Part shown: in pieces, positions 6,938 to 7,545 of the stretch
Layout: each line of letters opens with the position of its first letter
How positions within the stretch are numbered: position 1 is the first letter of the stretch
Source of the DNA: Clostridiales bacterium
Lineage (GTDB): Bacteria; Bacillota; Clostridia; Oscillospirales; Oscillospiraceae
Assembly: GCA_017577345.1 (NCBI GenBank)
Contig: PITX01000058.1
Span: 1-7,545 of the forward strand
Length of the DNA: 7,545 nt
Direction of reading: 5' to 3'
Notes under the pieces: model-generated
Databases searched by the model: none
What the model was told of the DNA's origin: nothing
The model's input: the letters and a program-made list of their open reading frames with translations, nothing else
Position numbers and translations under genes: made by a program

Positions 6938-7293
6938 TTGGAAAGCCGCGCCACTTCCTCGGAAAGGTCGCGGATGCGCTGGCTCATGCGCTGCATGATA
7001 GCAATGATCTTGGAAGGCTTGTCCTGGAAATAGCCCGCAAAATCATCGTTCGTGATCAGAACGCACTGGGTGTCCTTTTCCAGGCTGACCGCCGTAGCGG
7101 AACGGGGACGCGCCTCAACCAGACCCATTTCTCCGAACATATCGTCCGCACGCAGCTCGCGCAGCAGGCGCTGATCCTTCTCGCCGTAGTTTTCGTAAAT
7201 GCCGACACTGCCCCAGCGGATGTCATACATGAAGGTCTCGTAGTCGCCCTGCTTGAAAATGACCTGATTTTTCTTGAATTTTTTCAGCTCCAT
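6934..7293 (-). CDS. Stand-alone cyclic-nucleotide-binding domain protein (119 aa)
   Basis: A minimal CRP-type cyclic-nucleotide-binding domain with no DNA-binding part. The ATG at 7293 is chosen for AAGGAGA (7307-7301) just upstream and its position ~27 bases after the predicted transcription start. The longer frame to 7422 would cross the promoter. Residues ~4-80 form the beta roll, with the early FKQGD turn. The phosphate-binding cassette spans residues 53-70 (FGEMGL then RPRSATA), with Glu55 placed to bind the ribose 2'-OH and Arg64 the cyclic phosphate; Arg-Ser matches E. coli CRP Arg82-Ser83. The protein ends just after the C-helix (IMQRMSQRIRDLSEEVARL), where CRP/FNR regulators (~210-230 aa) would continue into a helix-turn-helix. 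It probably acts through protein-protein contact. First gene of the operon, coupled by ATGA to the isomerase gene. Whether it binds cAMP or cGMP cannot be read here. Confidence 0.9.
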   Translation of the reverse strand: MELKKFKKNQVIFKQGDYETFMYDIRWGSVGIYENYGEKDQRLLRELRADDMFGEMGLVEARPRSATAVSLEKDTQCVLITNDDFAGYFQDKPSKIIAIMQRMSQRIRDLSEEVARLSK

Positions 7294-7326
7294 GGTGTTG
7301 TCTCCTTTTCGTGGTTTTACAGTTTC

Positions 7327-7355
7327 ATTATATTTGGCCGCCGCGAAAATGTCAA
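7327..7355 (-). promoter_or_regulatory. Perfect-consensus sigma-A promoter of the cyclic-nucleotide operon
   Basis: On the minus strand TTGACA (7355-7350), a 17-base spacer and TATAAT (7332-7327) match the consensus exactly. Transcription would start near 7320, giving a ~27-base leader with AAGGAGA 8 bases before the ATG counting from GGAG. Strong constitutive expression is expected unless a repressor acts; I see no clear operator palindrome over it. Bases 7356-7426 upstream hold nothing I recognise. Confidence 0.9.
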
Positions 7356-7426
7356 CCGGAGGAGCGCATTTAGCCAATGCAGGCAGCGAGCCGTATACAT
7401 CACATTTCCGGCAAATCGGCAAGATG

Positions 7427-7459
7427 AAAAACCGGCAGGTTTATATTGGAAAACCTGCC
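7427..7459 (-). terminator. Rho-independent terminator downstream of the tRNA
   Basis: On the minus strand a perfect 9-bp stem GGCAGGTTT/AAACCTGCC (7459-7451 with 7442-7434) with an 8-base loop is followed by GG and TTTTT (7431-7427). It begins 5 bases after the tRNA CCA end and shields the operon promoter at 7355 from tRNA transcription. Confidence 0.88.
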
Positions 7460-7464
7460 TGCTT

Positions 7465-7523
7465 TGGTGGACGATAGGGGGATCGAACCCCTGACCTCAA
7501 GATTGCGATCCTTGCGCTCTCCC
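7465..7523 (-). tRNA. tRNA-Ala (anticodon CGC), 3' three-quarters; 5' part aberrant or missing
   Basis: Reading the minus strand from the 3' end: encoded CCA (7467-7465), discriminator A, acceptor strand ATCGTCC (7475-7469), and T arm AGGGG-TTCGATC-CCCCT (7492-7476). Then come a 5-base variable loop (7497-7493) and the anticodon arm CAAGG-ATCGCAA-TCTTG (7514-7498) with anticodon CGC at 7507-7505. The 3' half of the D stem is GAGC (7519-7516), preceded by a D-loop-like GGGA. U at position 70 would give the G3:U70 alanine identity pair. The matching 5' strand should resemble GGGCGAT followed by a GCTC D stem. Instead bases 7524-7545 read GGGGTATGTAACCTACCCGTTC on two sub-stretches that do not pair (no GCTC; acceptor mismatches at 4:69 and 5:68). 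Either the gene is a fragment, or the sequence at this edge is chimeric. Confidence 0.7.
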
Positions 7524-7545
7524 GAACGGGTAGGTTACATACCCC

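Noticed and set aside
7274..7494. Plus-strand open frames at the right end, one ending in WTIGGSNP
   Set aside because: The ending is the well-known false translation of a tRNA 3' half, and the rest is antisense to the receptor gene and its promoter.

Overview
The window reads as chromosomal DNA from an anaerobic, probably gut-dwelling, Clostridia-type Firmicute. Order Oscillospirales (Ruminococcaceae/Oscillospiraceae) is my best guess. Supporting signs are strong GGAGG ribosome sites, consensus sigma-A promoters, an SLH/InlB-repeat surface protein, a diaminopropionate ammonia-lyase, and intergenic repeats of a kind I associate with that group. The taxonomic call is inference; no rRNA or marker gene is present.

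Layout. (1) Bases 2-1087, plus strand: the C-terminal ~360 residues of a PLP-dependent 2,3-diaminopropionate ammonia-lyase (dpaL/ygeX), followed by a rho-independent terminator. (2) Bases 1126-2077: a gene-free ~950-bp stretch between convergent genes, filled by two tandem copies (offset ~496 bp) of a hairpin-rich repeat element with imperfect inverted ends; the second copy is truncated. (3) Bases 2129-4648, minus strand: an 839-residue secreted protein with a signal peptide, four divergent ~115-residue N-terminal repeats, two InlB B-type (Flg_new) repeats and three C-terminal SLH modules, with its own promoter and terminator. (4) Bases 4773-7293, minus strand: a tight three-gene operon behind a perfect TTGACA-17-TATAAT promoter. 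It encodes a stand-alone cyclic-nucleotide-binding domain (119 aa), a TIM-barrel sugar phosphate isomerase/epimerase-like protein (253 aa) and a PAS-class III nucleotide cyclase with a PilZ-like C-terminus (465 aa). (5) Bases 7427-7545: a terminator and the 3' three-quarters of a tRNA-Ala(CGC) whose 5' portion does not fit the cloverleaf.

The most interesting part is the operon. It holds both a cyclase that would make a cyclic nucleotide and a minimal receptor that keeps the residues needed to bind one, with a possible metabolic enzyme between them. The cyclase has Glu and Lys at the two positions that normally read adenine as Lys and Asp/Thr, so its product (cAMP, cGMP or other) should not be assumed. 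The other points worth attention are the repeat pair, the internal duplication in the SLH protein, and the aberrant tRNA at the right edge.
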